Source: Archivesica marissinica | Taxonomy: Eukaryota; Mollusca; Bivalvia; Venerida; Vesicomyidae | Assembly (NCBI GenBank): GCA_014843695.1 | Contig: CM026386.1 | Location: 15,051,964 to 15,115,963 of the forward strand | Reading direction: 5' to 3' | Length of the DNA stretch: 64,000 nucleotides | Position numbers and translations under genes: made by a program | Notes under the pieces: model-generated | Told to the model about the DNA's origin: nothing | Database searches by the model: none | What the model saw: only the letters and a program-made list of their open reading frames with translations | Part shown: positions 11,094 to 21,400 of the stretch, in pieces | Numbering within the stretch: the first letter of the stretch is position 1 | Layout: the number at the start of each line of letters is the position of its first letter

Positions 11094-11515
11094 AAAACCA
11101 TTTAGTTTAAATATATTTTATTCGGATCAAATACATATATACATATATAAACACAATTTTTTTATACATTGGAACCGGTCCGCCTCCGTGGTCGAGTGGT
11201 TACGGTCGCCGACTTGTATACCACTGTAACCTATCATCACTGATGGTCATGGGTTCGAGCCCCACTCAGGCCGTGTCTCATTTATATGAAAAAGTTGGCA
11301 GTTTCTAACGGAGATTGGTGCACCCAAGTACTGGTTAACCGCTGGAGCTTGCCCAGGAAAGGTGTTGTTAGGTAAACTGCCCGCCGGCGATATAGCCCAA
11401 AATGGTGCTGATGCAGGCGTAAAACCCGAAATATAAAAAATATAACATAACATTGGAACCGATATGGGTCGAGAAACAATCTTAAAGCCCTTCCCATGTA
11501 CAAACCATTTATTCG
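11094..11515 (-). mobile_element. LINE 3' UTR fragment carrying a SINE
   Basis: 11094-11177 and 11450-11510 together match 48905-49000, which directly follows a LINE C-terminal reading frame on the minus strand. Read on the minus strand it contains a poly(A)-type AATAAA near its end. The SINE-1 at 11178 splits it. Confidence 0.75.
11178..11449 (+). mobile_element. SINE-1, copy 3, inside LINE 3' UTR
   Basis: Full-length forward copy with A box TGGTCGAGTGG and B box GGTTCGAGCCC. A 12-bp target duplication, ACATTGGAACCG, lies at 11166-11177 and 11450-11461. The uninterrupted target exists at about 48967-48978. Confidence 0.95.
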
Positions 11516-12847
11516 CTCATATCACATGTATTCATGAAAGAATGAGGAATTCATTAACATATGATCGTCGAGGCTTGTGTAACATGATATGTTGTATTTA
11601 TGTATACCATTTACATTTAACGCCATTTACAGTTGACACTGTTTACATTTAACGCCATTTGCATATAGCACAATTTACATATAAGTGATGATATAACACA
11701 TTTTACGTTAGCGCTGTTTACACACTATAAAAGAAGCACATCTACAAAGCTTTGATTGGCCTCGTCTCGGTTATAATGCAAACGTATTGTGTTATAATGT
11801 ATCGGGATGACCTGCTCGTTTGTGATGTAGCAGCACCATAAATGATTGTTCGCTCATCTCGTTGTTTGTGCAGTATTACTGAACACTGTTATATGCTGTT
11901 CTTGTTGATGATTGGTTTATATAATACATGTAGTAACAGGGTTCGACATTAGGGCGGGCACGTCCGATGGATATGTCTAGTAAGAAATGTCAATCGGACG
12001 CGGTATATTTGCCCGATCGCTCGTGTTGATATTTTGATAAAATTGTTGCATTAAATTTCAATAATTGCCTACTGGTTACGGATAGATCTAATTTGAATTC
12101 ATTCGGAAATTTAAACGTTTACGTCTCTGCAACAAATTTGTCCATACACATGTGCAGCCATTTTATAAATCTTGGTAATCCACAATCTATTATTAGACAT
12201 GACCTAAATAAATTATCATAATGTCGTAAAATGTTCTGTAAAATCACATGTTGAAAAGTTTTTAATGAAGTTTCACCGTTAAAATGTTGAATATTATAAG
12301 ACTTATAAGTGTTTAACTGACTGTTCACAATTGGAATATGGTTGTGACTGATTCCAGGTCGTGAGTGAGGGGTGTAATATTGTAACTGTGTGTAAGTACC
12401 AGTTAATTACATATAATTCTAACACGACCCAGCTAATAACATACATACTTATAGAGTAAAATCTACCTCGGGTTATTCTGCGATATACCTACCTTGAACT
12501 ATGTTTTGGCTATTCCATTTATGCAATATGTTCAATAATTCTCAGATTAATTAAATGGAACTCATTACATATTAAATTTTTATTTGTGCAATAATTATAA
12601 CAAACTAAATCTAAACGATTGACCAAATGCATTGACATGTAGCATTATCATAGTTTAAAAGTACGGTCTAGTTGATCTCAGGTCCGGGCTGGACTAGTCC
12701 GTCTCCAGAGTTACTGGTCCGACTAGTCTAGTGATAAAAAAAATGAATGTCGAACCATGTTTAATATCATATAGAATGTTGTACCATGTATGCATTGTCA
12801 AATGCAAGAAAAAATATATTTGCAGTATGTGGTACTTTGTGACAGGG
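11516..12847. other. Intergenic, nothing coding recognised
   Basis: AT-rich. At 11590-11690 there is a short degenerate repeat of 'catttacatttaacgc' type. No other supported feature. Short open frames on both strands lack motifs. Confidence 0.5.
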
Positions 12848-13119
12848 TCCGCCTCCGTGGTCGAGTGGTTACAGTTGCTGACTTGTATACCACTGTAACC
12901 TATCAATCACTTCACTGATGGTCACGGGTTCGAGCCCCGCTCAGACCATGTCTCATTTATATGAAAAAGTTGGCAGTTTCTCACGGAGGTTGGTGCACCC
13001 AAGTACTGGTTAACCGCTGGAGCCTGCCCAGGAAAGGTGTTGTTAGGTAAACTGCCCGCCGGCGATATAGCCCAAAATGGTGCTGATGCAGGCGTAAAAC
13101 CCGAAATATAACATATAAC
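12848..13119 (+). mobile_element. SINE-1, copy 4
   Basis: Full-length forward copy starting gtccgcctccgtggtcgagt. The flanks ACTTTGTGACAG (left) and ACTTTTTGACAG (right) look like a 12-bp target duplication with one change. Confidence 0.92.
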
Positions 13120-13376
13120 TTTTTGACAGTTACAAAAACATTTTTGCGAATGTTTTTGTTTGTTTGTTTGTTTGTTTATGTATGTTTTATGATGTTATGG
13201 ATGATATTTGTGTTTATTTATTGTCAGATTGGAATTTATTTCATCTCGTGATCGGCGATTCCGAAGTGTTTCCTCGAGTGGAAAAATATTATTTCTGTGA
13301 TCACGAGATTAAGAAAATGCACTAATAAACCCAAACCTCCCTTTTCTTTTATAGTTTCCAATGATTTTTGGTAATA

Positions 13377-13568
13377 CAATCTACAACCGTTATGTCAAAG
13401 TCGGTTATGTCGAATTCTCCGGTTAACTCGAAGTCGGATCAAAGTCACGTTTCAGACACTATCATTGTACACTGGCTCCGTTTATATCGAATTTCGTTAA
13501 GTCAAACTTTGGTTATGTCAAAGTATTTTATTTGGTCTGACGGAATTCGACATAACTGATGTAGACTG
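13377..13568. mobile_element. MITE-B, copy 1
   Basis: About 190 bp, flanked by TA (13375-13376, 13569-13570). The ends are inverted: caatctacaaccgttatgtc at left and gacataactgatgtagactg at right. The interior carries alternating 'gttatgtcaaagt' motifs. TA duplication and CAGT-like ends suggest a Tc1/mariner-derived MITE. Confidence 0.75.
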
Positions 13569-13759
13569 TATTTAATCTACTTTTGTTAACTTTTACTGCA
13601 CTTGACGGGAGCCTCATTTCATTACAAGACACAACTGCACAACCACTTATGCTACAGTTAGTGTTAACATTAACAATAATAGTTCTGGCATAATTGTCAT
13701 AGTTACTTTCTGTCTGCTGTCAAAATTGAAAAACGACAGACAACAAAGTCATTAGACAT

Positions 13760-13832
13760 ACATTCTACATCCGTTAATGTCGAATTCCATCGGACCTAAC
13801 AAAATACTTCGACATAACCGAGGTCAATAATT
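13760..13832. mobile_element. MITE-B fragment
   Basis: Shares 'ctacatccgttaatgtcgaa', the 'catcggacctaacaaaatac' block and 'ttcgacataaccga' with the MITE-B copy at 18249. Only one end is present. Confidence 0.65.
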
Positions 13833-13865
13833 GCATAAGTGCACGATTGTATTTGTGGCAATATT

Positions 13866-14075
13866 AAATGAAACTGGTCACGGGTTCGAGCCCCGCTCAG
13901 GCTGTGTCTCATTTATATGAAAAAGTTGGCAGTTTCCTACTGAGGTTTGTGCACCCAAGTACTGGTTAACCGCTGGAGCTTGCCCAGGAAAGGTGTTGTT
14001 AAGTAAACTGCCCGCCGGCGATATAGCCCAAAATAATGCTGATGCAGGCGTAAAACCTAAAACCTGAAATATAAC
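13866..14075 (+). mobile_element. SINE-1, copy 5, 5'-truncated
   Basis: Starts inside the head at 'ctggtcacgggttcgagccc', so the A box is missing and the B box present. The body is complete to the 'aaatataacataa' tail. Confidence 0.88.
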
Positions 14076-14165
14076 ATAATATTAAATGAAATAAAACATG
14101 GTATATATAATAGGAATAAAGTTATCTAATGCAGTCTACATCCGGTAATGCCTGCCCTCAGTGAA

Positions 14166-14362
14166 TACTGCCAGACCTGCGTTCCATTTCTTGAGGCTCG
14201 GACCCACGTTCCATTTCTTGAGGCTCGGACCCGTGTTCCATTTCTTGAGGCTCGGACCCGTGTTCCATTTCTTGAGACTCGGACCCGTGTTCCATTTCTT
14301 GATGCTCGGACCCGCGTTCCATTTCTTGAGGCTCGGACCCGCGTTCCATTTCTTGAGGCTGA
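14166..14362. repeat. 27-bp tandem array beside a MITE-B end
   Basis: Seven units of 'ttccatttcttgaggctcgg' plus 'acccgtg'. Since 27 is a multiple of three, open frames on both strands give nine-residue peptide repeats (V-P-F-L-E-A-R-T-R and others). There is no start context, splice signal or conserved domain; not a gene. A 19-base MITE-B-like end lies at about 14132-14150. Confidence 0.93.
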
Positions 14363-14481
14363 CTTTGGTTACATTGCATTTAAGAGTTATTCATTTTTGC
14401 GTCTGAAAAGCTGGTAAGGCTTTTTAGTTACTAATATCTTTGCATCTGATCGTGATTACTCAGTCTTGATCTTTATATGTA

Positions 14482-14657
14482 CAGTCCAACCTGTGTTAGT
14501 GGTCCTCTATTAAGCAACCAACCTGTATTAAGCAGCCAGTTTCCAGATTCTCAATATGTTGTTTTATTATACATTTTACCTCTATTAAGCAGCCACCTGC
14601 GCTAAGCAGCCACTTTCTGCGATTCCCTTGGCTGGCTGCTTAAGACAGGTTTGACTG
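14482..14657. mobile_element. MITE-A, copy 2 (complete)
   Basis: Flanked by TA at 14480-14481 and 14658-14659. It starts cagtccaacctgtgttagtg and ends ggctgcttaagacaggtttgactg. Interior blocks 'ttaagcagcca' repeat in both orientations. No coding capacity. Tc1/mariner-like by TA duplication and CAGT ends. Confidence 0.85.
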
Positions 14658-14705
14658 TAAGTAAGTTTATTTAAAGTTCATAAAAATTATTACTAGAAGA
14701 AATAT

Positions 14706-14928
14706 TTAACCCCTAATCTACCGAATAAATTAGATGGAATGTGCAAACAACATAGATCCAGATCAGCAGTGGCTGGTCATGATCTATGTTGTTTGCTATT
14801 CAGACAAGCTCCACTATCCAAATAGCAAACAGCATAGAACCTGATCGGATGCCACGTTCTGTGCCGTATGATCTGGCTCTATGCTGTTTGCAAAGGTAAC
14901 TTTAGTTGTGATTGGCAGGTAGGGTTAA
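14706..14928. mobile_element. piggyBac-like MITE (TTAA ends), copy 2
   Basis: TTAA at 14706-14709 and 14925-14928, with ends TTAACCCCTAATCTACC and GGCAGGTAGGGTTAA. The interior shares the 'gcaaacaacatagatccaga' and 'ctatgctgtttgcaaa' blocks with the element at 7908-8154. Confidence 0.75.
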
Positions 14929-15027
14929 GTGGTGTGTGGTTTAAGCGACATGTTTAGATTTATCACATTTCACAATAAAAAAATCACACGATTTTCTTGT
15001 TTAATTGGTATGTTTGACATACTTTAG

Positions 15028-15975
15028 AATTAAGGGTCTCCAGTCTGGGGATCACAGTAATTAAGGGTCTCTAGTCTGGGTATCTCTGTAATTAAGGGTC
15101 TCCAGTCTGGGATCACAGTAATTAAGGATCTCCAGTCTGGGGATCTCTGTCATTAAGGGTCTCCAGTCTGGGTATCTCTGTGTAATTAAGGGTCTCCAGT
15201 CTGGCTATCTCTGTAATTAAGGGTCTCCAATCTGGGGAGCTCTGTAATTAAGGATCTCCAGTCTGGGGATCTCTGTAATTACGGGTCTCCAGTCGGTGGA
15301 TCTCTGTAATTAAGGATCTCCAGTCTGGGGATCTCTGTAATTAAGGGTCTCCAGTCTGGGGACCTCTGTAATTACGGGTCTCCAGTCGGGGGATCTCTGT
15401 AATTAAGGATCTCCAGTCTGGGGATCTCTGTAATTAAGGTCTCCAGTCTGGGGATCTCTGTAATTAAGGTCTCCAGTCTGGGGATCTCTGTAATTAAGGT
15501 CTCCAGTCTGGGGATCTCTGTAATAAGGTCTCCAGTCTGGGGATCTCTGTAATTAAGGATCTCCAGTCTGGGGATCTCTGTAATTACGGGTCTCCAGTCG
15601 GGGGATCTCTGTAATTAAGGATCTCCAGTCGGGGGATCTCTGTAATTAAGGATCTCCAGTCTGGGGATCTCTGTAATTAAGGTCTCCAGTCTGGGGATCT
15701 CTGTAATTAAGGTCTCCAGTCTGGGGATCTCTGTAATTAAGGTCTCCAGTCTGGGGATCTCTGTAATTAAGGTCTCCAGTCTGGGGATCTCTGTAATTAA
15801 GGTCTCCAGTCTGGGGATCTCTGTAATTAAGGTCTACAGTCTGGGGATCTCTGTAATTAAGGGTCTCCAGTCTGGGGATCTCTGTAATTAAGGTCTCCAG
15901 TCTGGGGATCTCTGTAATTAAGGTCTCCAGTCTGGGTATCACTGGAATTAAGGGTCTCCAGTCTGGGGATAACTG
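15028..15975. repeat. 30-31-bp tandem array
   Basis: About 31 units of 'attaaggtctccagtctggg' plus 'gatctctgta', with g-insertion and tcggg/tctgg variants. Unit length is mixed at the left and regular (30 bp) at 15660-15840. That explains the minus-strand open frame 15646-16020 (repeated D-P-Q-T-G-D-L-N-Y-R), which is an artefact. Confidence 0.95.
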
Positions 15976-16067
15976 TGTGTGACATGATTTAGGACACCCA
16001 TTCTTATGTTTTAAAGGCACACATCCATACTTTGCATTTTTATAACATTTTACAATTCAAAATCCAG

Positions 16068-16318
16068 TTAGTTTATACAAATTTATTTTAGCTAGATTGC
16101 GAAACAAGTTCTTTCAACTTATATTACTTATATCACTCTCGAGACCTCATTCCTGATGGAATCCAACGCCATGAAGGAGAGAGAAGAGGCAATGTGGAAT
16201 TTAAATGCCTTGCCTAATGGCACAATCGTAACGGCTCCAGCGGGGCTCGAACTCCGGACCTTTCGCACCTGAAGCGAACACTCATCCACTGCGCTATCAC
16301 GATGCAAGTTAGGACTAG
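16068..16318 (-). mobile_element. SINE-3, copy 2
   Basis: Reverse, nearly full copy. Tail at 16070 (gtttatacaaatttatttta), body with 'gacctcattcctgatggaat', B box (GGGGCTCGAACTCC on +) near 16240, and head 'ccactgcgctatcacga' near 16305. Confidence 0.88.
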
Positions 16319-16422
16319 TTGCCTCGTATGACACTTTATATTTTAAGTGGATTAAAAATCATGGTATTGCAGTCTATGTCCAATACATATACGCTGGATT
16401 TGACATTCCTGTGGCTCTTAGG

Positions 16423-16686
16423 TCCGCCTCCGTGTTCGAGTGGTTACGGTCGCTGACTTGTATACCACTGTAACCTATCACAACTGATGGTCACGTGTTC
16501 GATCCCCGCTCAGGCCGTGTCTCATTTATATAGAAAAGTTGGCAGTTTCTTATGGAGGTTGGTGCACCCAAGTAGTGGTTAACTGCTGGAGCCTGCCCAG
16601 GAAAGGTGTTGTTAGGTAAACTGCCCGCCGGCGATATAGCCCAAAATGGTGCTGATGCAGGCGTAAAACCCAAAATATAACATAAC
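16423..16686 (+). mobile_element. SINE-1, copy 6
   Basis: Full-length forward copy. The A box is slightly changed (TGTTCGAGTGG) and the B box is GTGTTCGATCCC. The tail is aaatataacataaca. No clear target duplication found by eye. Confidence 0.88.
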
Positions 16687-17010
16687 AATGCTACATAGTG
16701 GGGGGCACTGTAAATTATTGGAAGAATATGAACTATGTATATTTCTCGCTGGTGTAGTTAATTTTGAATTTTATGTTTTTACCAAGTTCAGAGAAGTATG
16801 GATATGTCCATTTAGCTTACAAGTTACTGATCATTTTTAATTTATATTGTTGACTTTAATAGATTTATTTCTTGATGTGTTGATATTGTGATAATGAAAT
16901 AAATATTGTGGTTTCAAATGAGTTATTATTCATATGCCAGATTTGCACAGGACTGCGAATTTCAGCCAATTTTTTTAAAACCATTGAGACAGTCTTAGTT
17001 CTAGTGTGAT
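16687..17010. other. Intergenic, nothing recognised
   Basis: AT-rich sequence without a supported feature. Confidence 0.5.
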
Positions 17011-17012
17011 AC

Positions 17013-17178
17013 ACAGACGGATCTGTAGTCCAGTGGTAACATGCTGGACTGGTAATCCAGGGATCGCAGGTTCAATCCCCCGTCTGATCCTAATAAAATT
17101 AACAGTCTTTCAGATGGGACTTCAAAACGATGGCAACCAGTAGCGACGATAAATAAACGTAAAACACACACACTTGTG
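17013..17178 (+). mobile_element. SINE-2, copy 3, internally deleted
   Basis: A tRNA-like head of about 72 bases starts at 17021 (ggatctgtagtccagtggta). A box TAGTCCAGTGG and B box GGTTCAATCCC are present. The acceptor stem pairs with one mismatch, and the anticodon loop CTGGTAA gives GGT (Thr-like). The rest of the body jumps from 'gggacttcaaaacg' to the 3' block 'gtagcgacgataaataaacg', so about 120 bases of the usual body are missing. Confidence 0.9.
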
Positions 17179-17179
17179 T

Positions 17180-17990
17180 GATAATAATCAGGACAGACTT
17201 CATCACAGATGTGTATGTGGGTGGGGGATCACTGTATAGGTACTCTCCACCCATATATCCTCGTCCCTGCTCTCCCTCTAGCTCTCTCTCTCTTCGTTGC
17301 TGTACATTTCATAGAATGACCGCAAAACTCGAATATTAATAAACTTCGAGAGATATGTTCATTAGCATGTAGGAGTCATTTGAATCTTGCTTAAAACAGT
17401 ATTATTACTTTACGTGAGGCCAAACTCGTGCAATCTCAAGGTCTGTGTTCGTAATGCAAAGCGATTGTTTTTGTCTAAATGCAGCTACGTCCATATCGTT
17501 ACATGTTACACTTTGCCAGCCACCAGTGCGGTCAAAATTATGGTCTTCAGTAAGAAATATATATACACACATAAATACAACCTACCATTTTATTTTGCTG
17601 AGTGTCTACGAATTAAAACATACACACGTGTTTGGCCTATTATAATTATAACATCTAGTATGACAATATTAACAACAGGTCACGATTGGACCATATAATT
17701 AGACATTCATAGCCAAAACATAATATAATATCTAAATTTATCTGTTCGGCATTTTTTATTTCGGGTCTACTATAAAATCATTAAAATGTATTTCAAAAAT
17801 GCATAAAAATGTTATTTATTATATCAAAGTTAGTTTGCTTGTGTTGGTTATCGTTTTCTTGAAGCGACAGTCTTATAACCTGTAAGGCAGATTAATTAGT
17901 ATGCAGGGTAAACGTATACACTTTATTTAATTTACGACGAGCGAAGCAATTAAACGTCAACGACTTGTATTAATCACGCACGTTGGCGCA
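17180..17990. other. Intergenic, nothing recognised
   Basis: An AT-rich stretch with a 103-codon open frame at 17387-17698 that shows no motif, no compositional signal and no credible splice context. Left unannotated as a gene. Confidence 0.45.
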
Positions 17991-17996
17991 GATGAC

Positions 17997-18157
17997 ATAT
18001 GCATATAATGTGATCATTTGTGTTGGAGGAAACTGGAAAGAACCCACCAGGTCGATCTAGAGCCCACCGTACCACCTTACATAGTTTTTGAGTATCGAAC
18101 CTGGGTTGCATTGGCGTGAAGCGAGCATGCTATCCACTGGGCTAATCGGACGGCCTG
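17997..18157 (-). mobile_element. SINE-4 (tRNA-derived), copy 1
   Basis: Reverse copy. The head 'ccactgggctaatcggacgg' on + at about 18135-18154 corresponds to a tRNA-like start, with the B box near 18093-18106 (gtatcgaacctggg). A 'ggaggaaactgg' body block follows. Relatives at 48447-48555 and 50190-50381. Confidence 0.78.
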
Positions 18158-18248
18158 CCAGATAGATTGTGTCGTAGCACTAACCCCTTTTCACCTCCTA
18201 TGCCATGGTGCAGCGGAATCGTGTCTAGAAAGAACTGCTTCCCACATA

Positions 18249-18433
18249 CAGTCTATATCCGCTATGTCGAATTACGTCGGACCGAACAAAATACTTCCTC
18301 ATAACCGAAATTTGACTTAACGAAATTCGATATAAACTGAGCCAGTTATATTGTAACATGAAAGACTTTGATCCGACTTCGAGATAACCGAAACATTGGA
18401 CATAACCGACTTTGACATAACGGATGTAGACTG
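18249..18433. mobile_element. MITE-B, copy 2, at the array edge
   Basis: Flanked by TA (18247-18248, 18434-18435). Ends cagtctatatccgctatgtc and gacataacggatgtagactg. Its right terminus plus the following bases, tagactgtatatat, is exactly the segment that begins each unit of the 45-bp minisatellite starting here. Confidence 0.85.
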
Positions 18434-21400
18434 TATATATTTTTGTACAATAGAGGTTCCCGCGAGATGCTTAGACTGTATATATTGTTGTACAATAGAG
18501 GTTCCCGCGAGATACTTAGACTGTATATATTTATGTACAATAGAGGTTCCCGCGAGATGCTTAGACTGTATATATTGTTGAACAATAGAGGTTCCCGCGA
18601 GATGCTTAGACTGTATATATTGTTGTACAATAGAGGTTCCCGCGACATGCTTAGACTGTATATATGTTTGTTCAATAGAGTTCCCGCGAGATGCTTAGAC
18701 TGTATATATTTGTTCAATAGAGGTTACCGCGAGATGCTTAGACTGTATATATATTTGTACAATAGAGGTTCCCGCGAGATGCTTAGACTGTATATATATT
18801 TGTACAATAGAGGTTCCCGCGAGATGCTTAGACTATATATATTTGTACAATAGAGGTTCCCGCGAGATGCTTAGACTGTATATATTGTTGTACAATAGAG
18901 GTTCCCGCGAGATGCTTAGACTGTATATATTGTTGTACAATAGAGGTTCCCGCGAGATGCTTAGACTGTATATATTGTTCAATAGAGGTTCCCGCGAGAT
19001 GCTTAGACTGTATATATTTGTACAATAGAGGTTCCCGCGAGATGCTTAGACTGTATATATATTGTTGTACAATAGAGGTTACCGCGAGGGGTTTAGACTG
19101 TATATATAAGGTTGTACAATAGAGGTTCCCGCGAGATGCTTAGACTGTATATATTGTTGTACAATAGAGGTTCCCGCGAGATACTTAGACTGTATATATT
19201 TATGTACAATAGAGGTTCCCGCGAGATGCTTAGACTGTATATATTGTTGAACAATAGAGGTTCCCGCGAGATGCTTAGACTGTATATATTGTTGTACAAT
19301 AGAGGTTCCCGCGACATGCTTAGACTGTATATATGTTTGTTCAATAGAGTTCCCGCGAGATGCTTAGACTGTATATATTTGTTCAATAGAGGTTACCGCG
19401 AGATGCTTAGACTGTATATATATTTGTACAATAGAGGTTCCCGCGAGATGCTTAGACTGTATATATATTTGTACAATAGAGGTTCCCGCGAGATGCTTAG
19501 ACTATATATATTTGTACAATAGAGGTTCCCGCGAGATGCTTAGACTGTATATATTGTTGTACAATAGAGGTTCCCGCGAGATGCTTAGACTGTATATATT
19601 GTTGTACAATAGAGGTTCCCGCGAGATGCTTAGACTGTATATATTTGTTCAATAGAGGTTCCCGCGAGATGCTTAGACTGTATATATATTTGTACAATAG
19701 AGGTTCCCGCGAGATGCTTAGACTGTATATATATTGTTGTACAATAGAGGTTACCGCGAGGGGTTTAGACTGTATATATAAGGTTGTACAATAGAGGTTC
19801 CCGCGAGATGCTTAGACGGTATATATTGTTGTTCAATAGAGGTTCCCGTGGGATGCTTAGACAGTATATATTGTTGTTCAATAGAGGTTCCCGCGAGATG
19901 CTTAGACTGTATATATATTTGTACAATAGAGGTTCCCGCGGGATGCTTAGACTGTATATATATTTGTACAATAGAGGTTCCCGCGGGATGCTTAGACTGT
20001 ATATATATTTGTTCAATAGAGGTTCCCGCGGGATGCTTAGACTGTATATATTTGTACAATAGAGGTTCCCGCGGGATGCTTAGACTGTATATATATTGTA
20101 CAATAGAGGTTCCCGCGAGATGCTTAGACTGTATATATATGTTGTACAATAGAGGTTCCCGCGAGATGCTTAGACTGTATATATTTGTACAATAGAGGTT
20201 CCCGCGGGATGCTTAGACTGTATATATGGTACAATAGAGGTTCCGCGGGATGCTTAGACTGTATATTTGTTGTTCAATAGAGGTTCCCGCGACATGCTTA
20301 GACTGTATATATATTTGTACAATAGAGGTTCCCGCGGGATGCTTAGACTGTATATATTTGTACAATAGAGGTTCCCGCGGGATGCTTAGACTGTATATAT
20401 ATGGTTGTAGAATAGAGGTTCCCGCGAGATGCTTAGACTGTATATATATGTTGTACAATAGAGGTTCCCGCGAGATGTTAGAATGTATATATATTTGTAC
20501 AATAGAGGTTCCCGCGAGATACTTAGACTGTATATATATTTGTACAATAGAGGTTCCCGCGAGATACTTAGACTGTATAATATGGTTGTACAATAGAGGT
20601 TCCCGCGAGATGTTTAGAATGTATATATATTTGTACAATAGAGGTTCCCGCGAGATGTTAGACTGTATATATTGTTGTACAATAGGGTTCCCGCGAGAGG
20701 CTTAGACTGTATATATATGGTTGTACAATAGAGGTTCCCGCGAGATGCGTTGACTGTATATATGTTGTACAATAGAGGTTCCCACGAGATGTTTAGACTG
20801 TATATATATTTGTACAATAGAGGTTCCCGCGAGATGCTTAGACTGTATATATATTTGTACAATAGAGGTTCCCGCGAGATGCGTAGACTGTATATATATT
20901 TGTACAATACAGGTTCCCGCGAGATGCTTAGACTGTATATATATTTGTACAATAGGGTTTCCCGCGAGATGCTTAGACTGTATATATATGGTTGTACAAT
21001 AGAGGTTCCCGCGAGATGCTTACTTAGACTGTATATATTATTGTTCAATAGAGGTTCCCGCGAGATGCTTAGACTGTATATATATGGTTGTACGATAGAG
21101 GTTCCCGCCAGATGTTTAGACTGTATATATATTTGTACAATAGAGGTTCCCGGGAGATGCTTAGACTGTGTATATATATTTGTACAATAGAGGTTCCCGC
21201 GAGATGTTTAGACTGTGTATATATTTGTACAATAGAGGTTTCCGCGACATGCTTAGACTGTATATATTGTTGTACAATAGAGGTTCCCGCGAGATGCTTA
21301 GACTGTATATATATTTGTACAATAGAGGTTCCCGCGGGATGCTTAGACTGTATATATATTTGTACAATACAGGTTCCCGCGAGATGCTTAGACTGTATAT

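Noticed and set aside
14148..14417. Repeat protein with V-P-F-L-E-A-R-T-R units
   Set aside because: A 27-bp tandem repeat opens both strands; no evidence for selection on one frame.
15646..16020. 124-codon minus-strand frame with D-P-Q-T-G-D-L-N-Y-R units
   Set aside because: A product of the regular 30-bp part of the array; the left part of the same array does not keep frame.
17013..17092. Functional tRNA-Thr gene
   Set aside because: The head has a plausible cloverleaf with an anticodon-loop GGT, but an acceptor-stem mismatch and the attached SINE body, repeated in several truncated copies, mark it as a SINE.
17387..17698. 103-codon open frame in the gap before the minisatellite
   Set aside because: No motif, signal peptide, membrane pattern or splice support.
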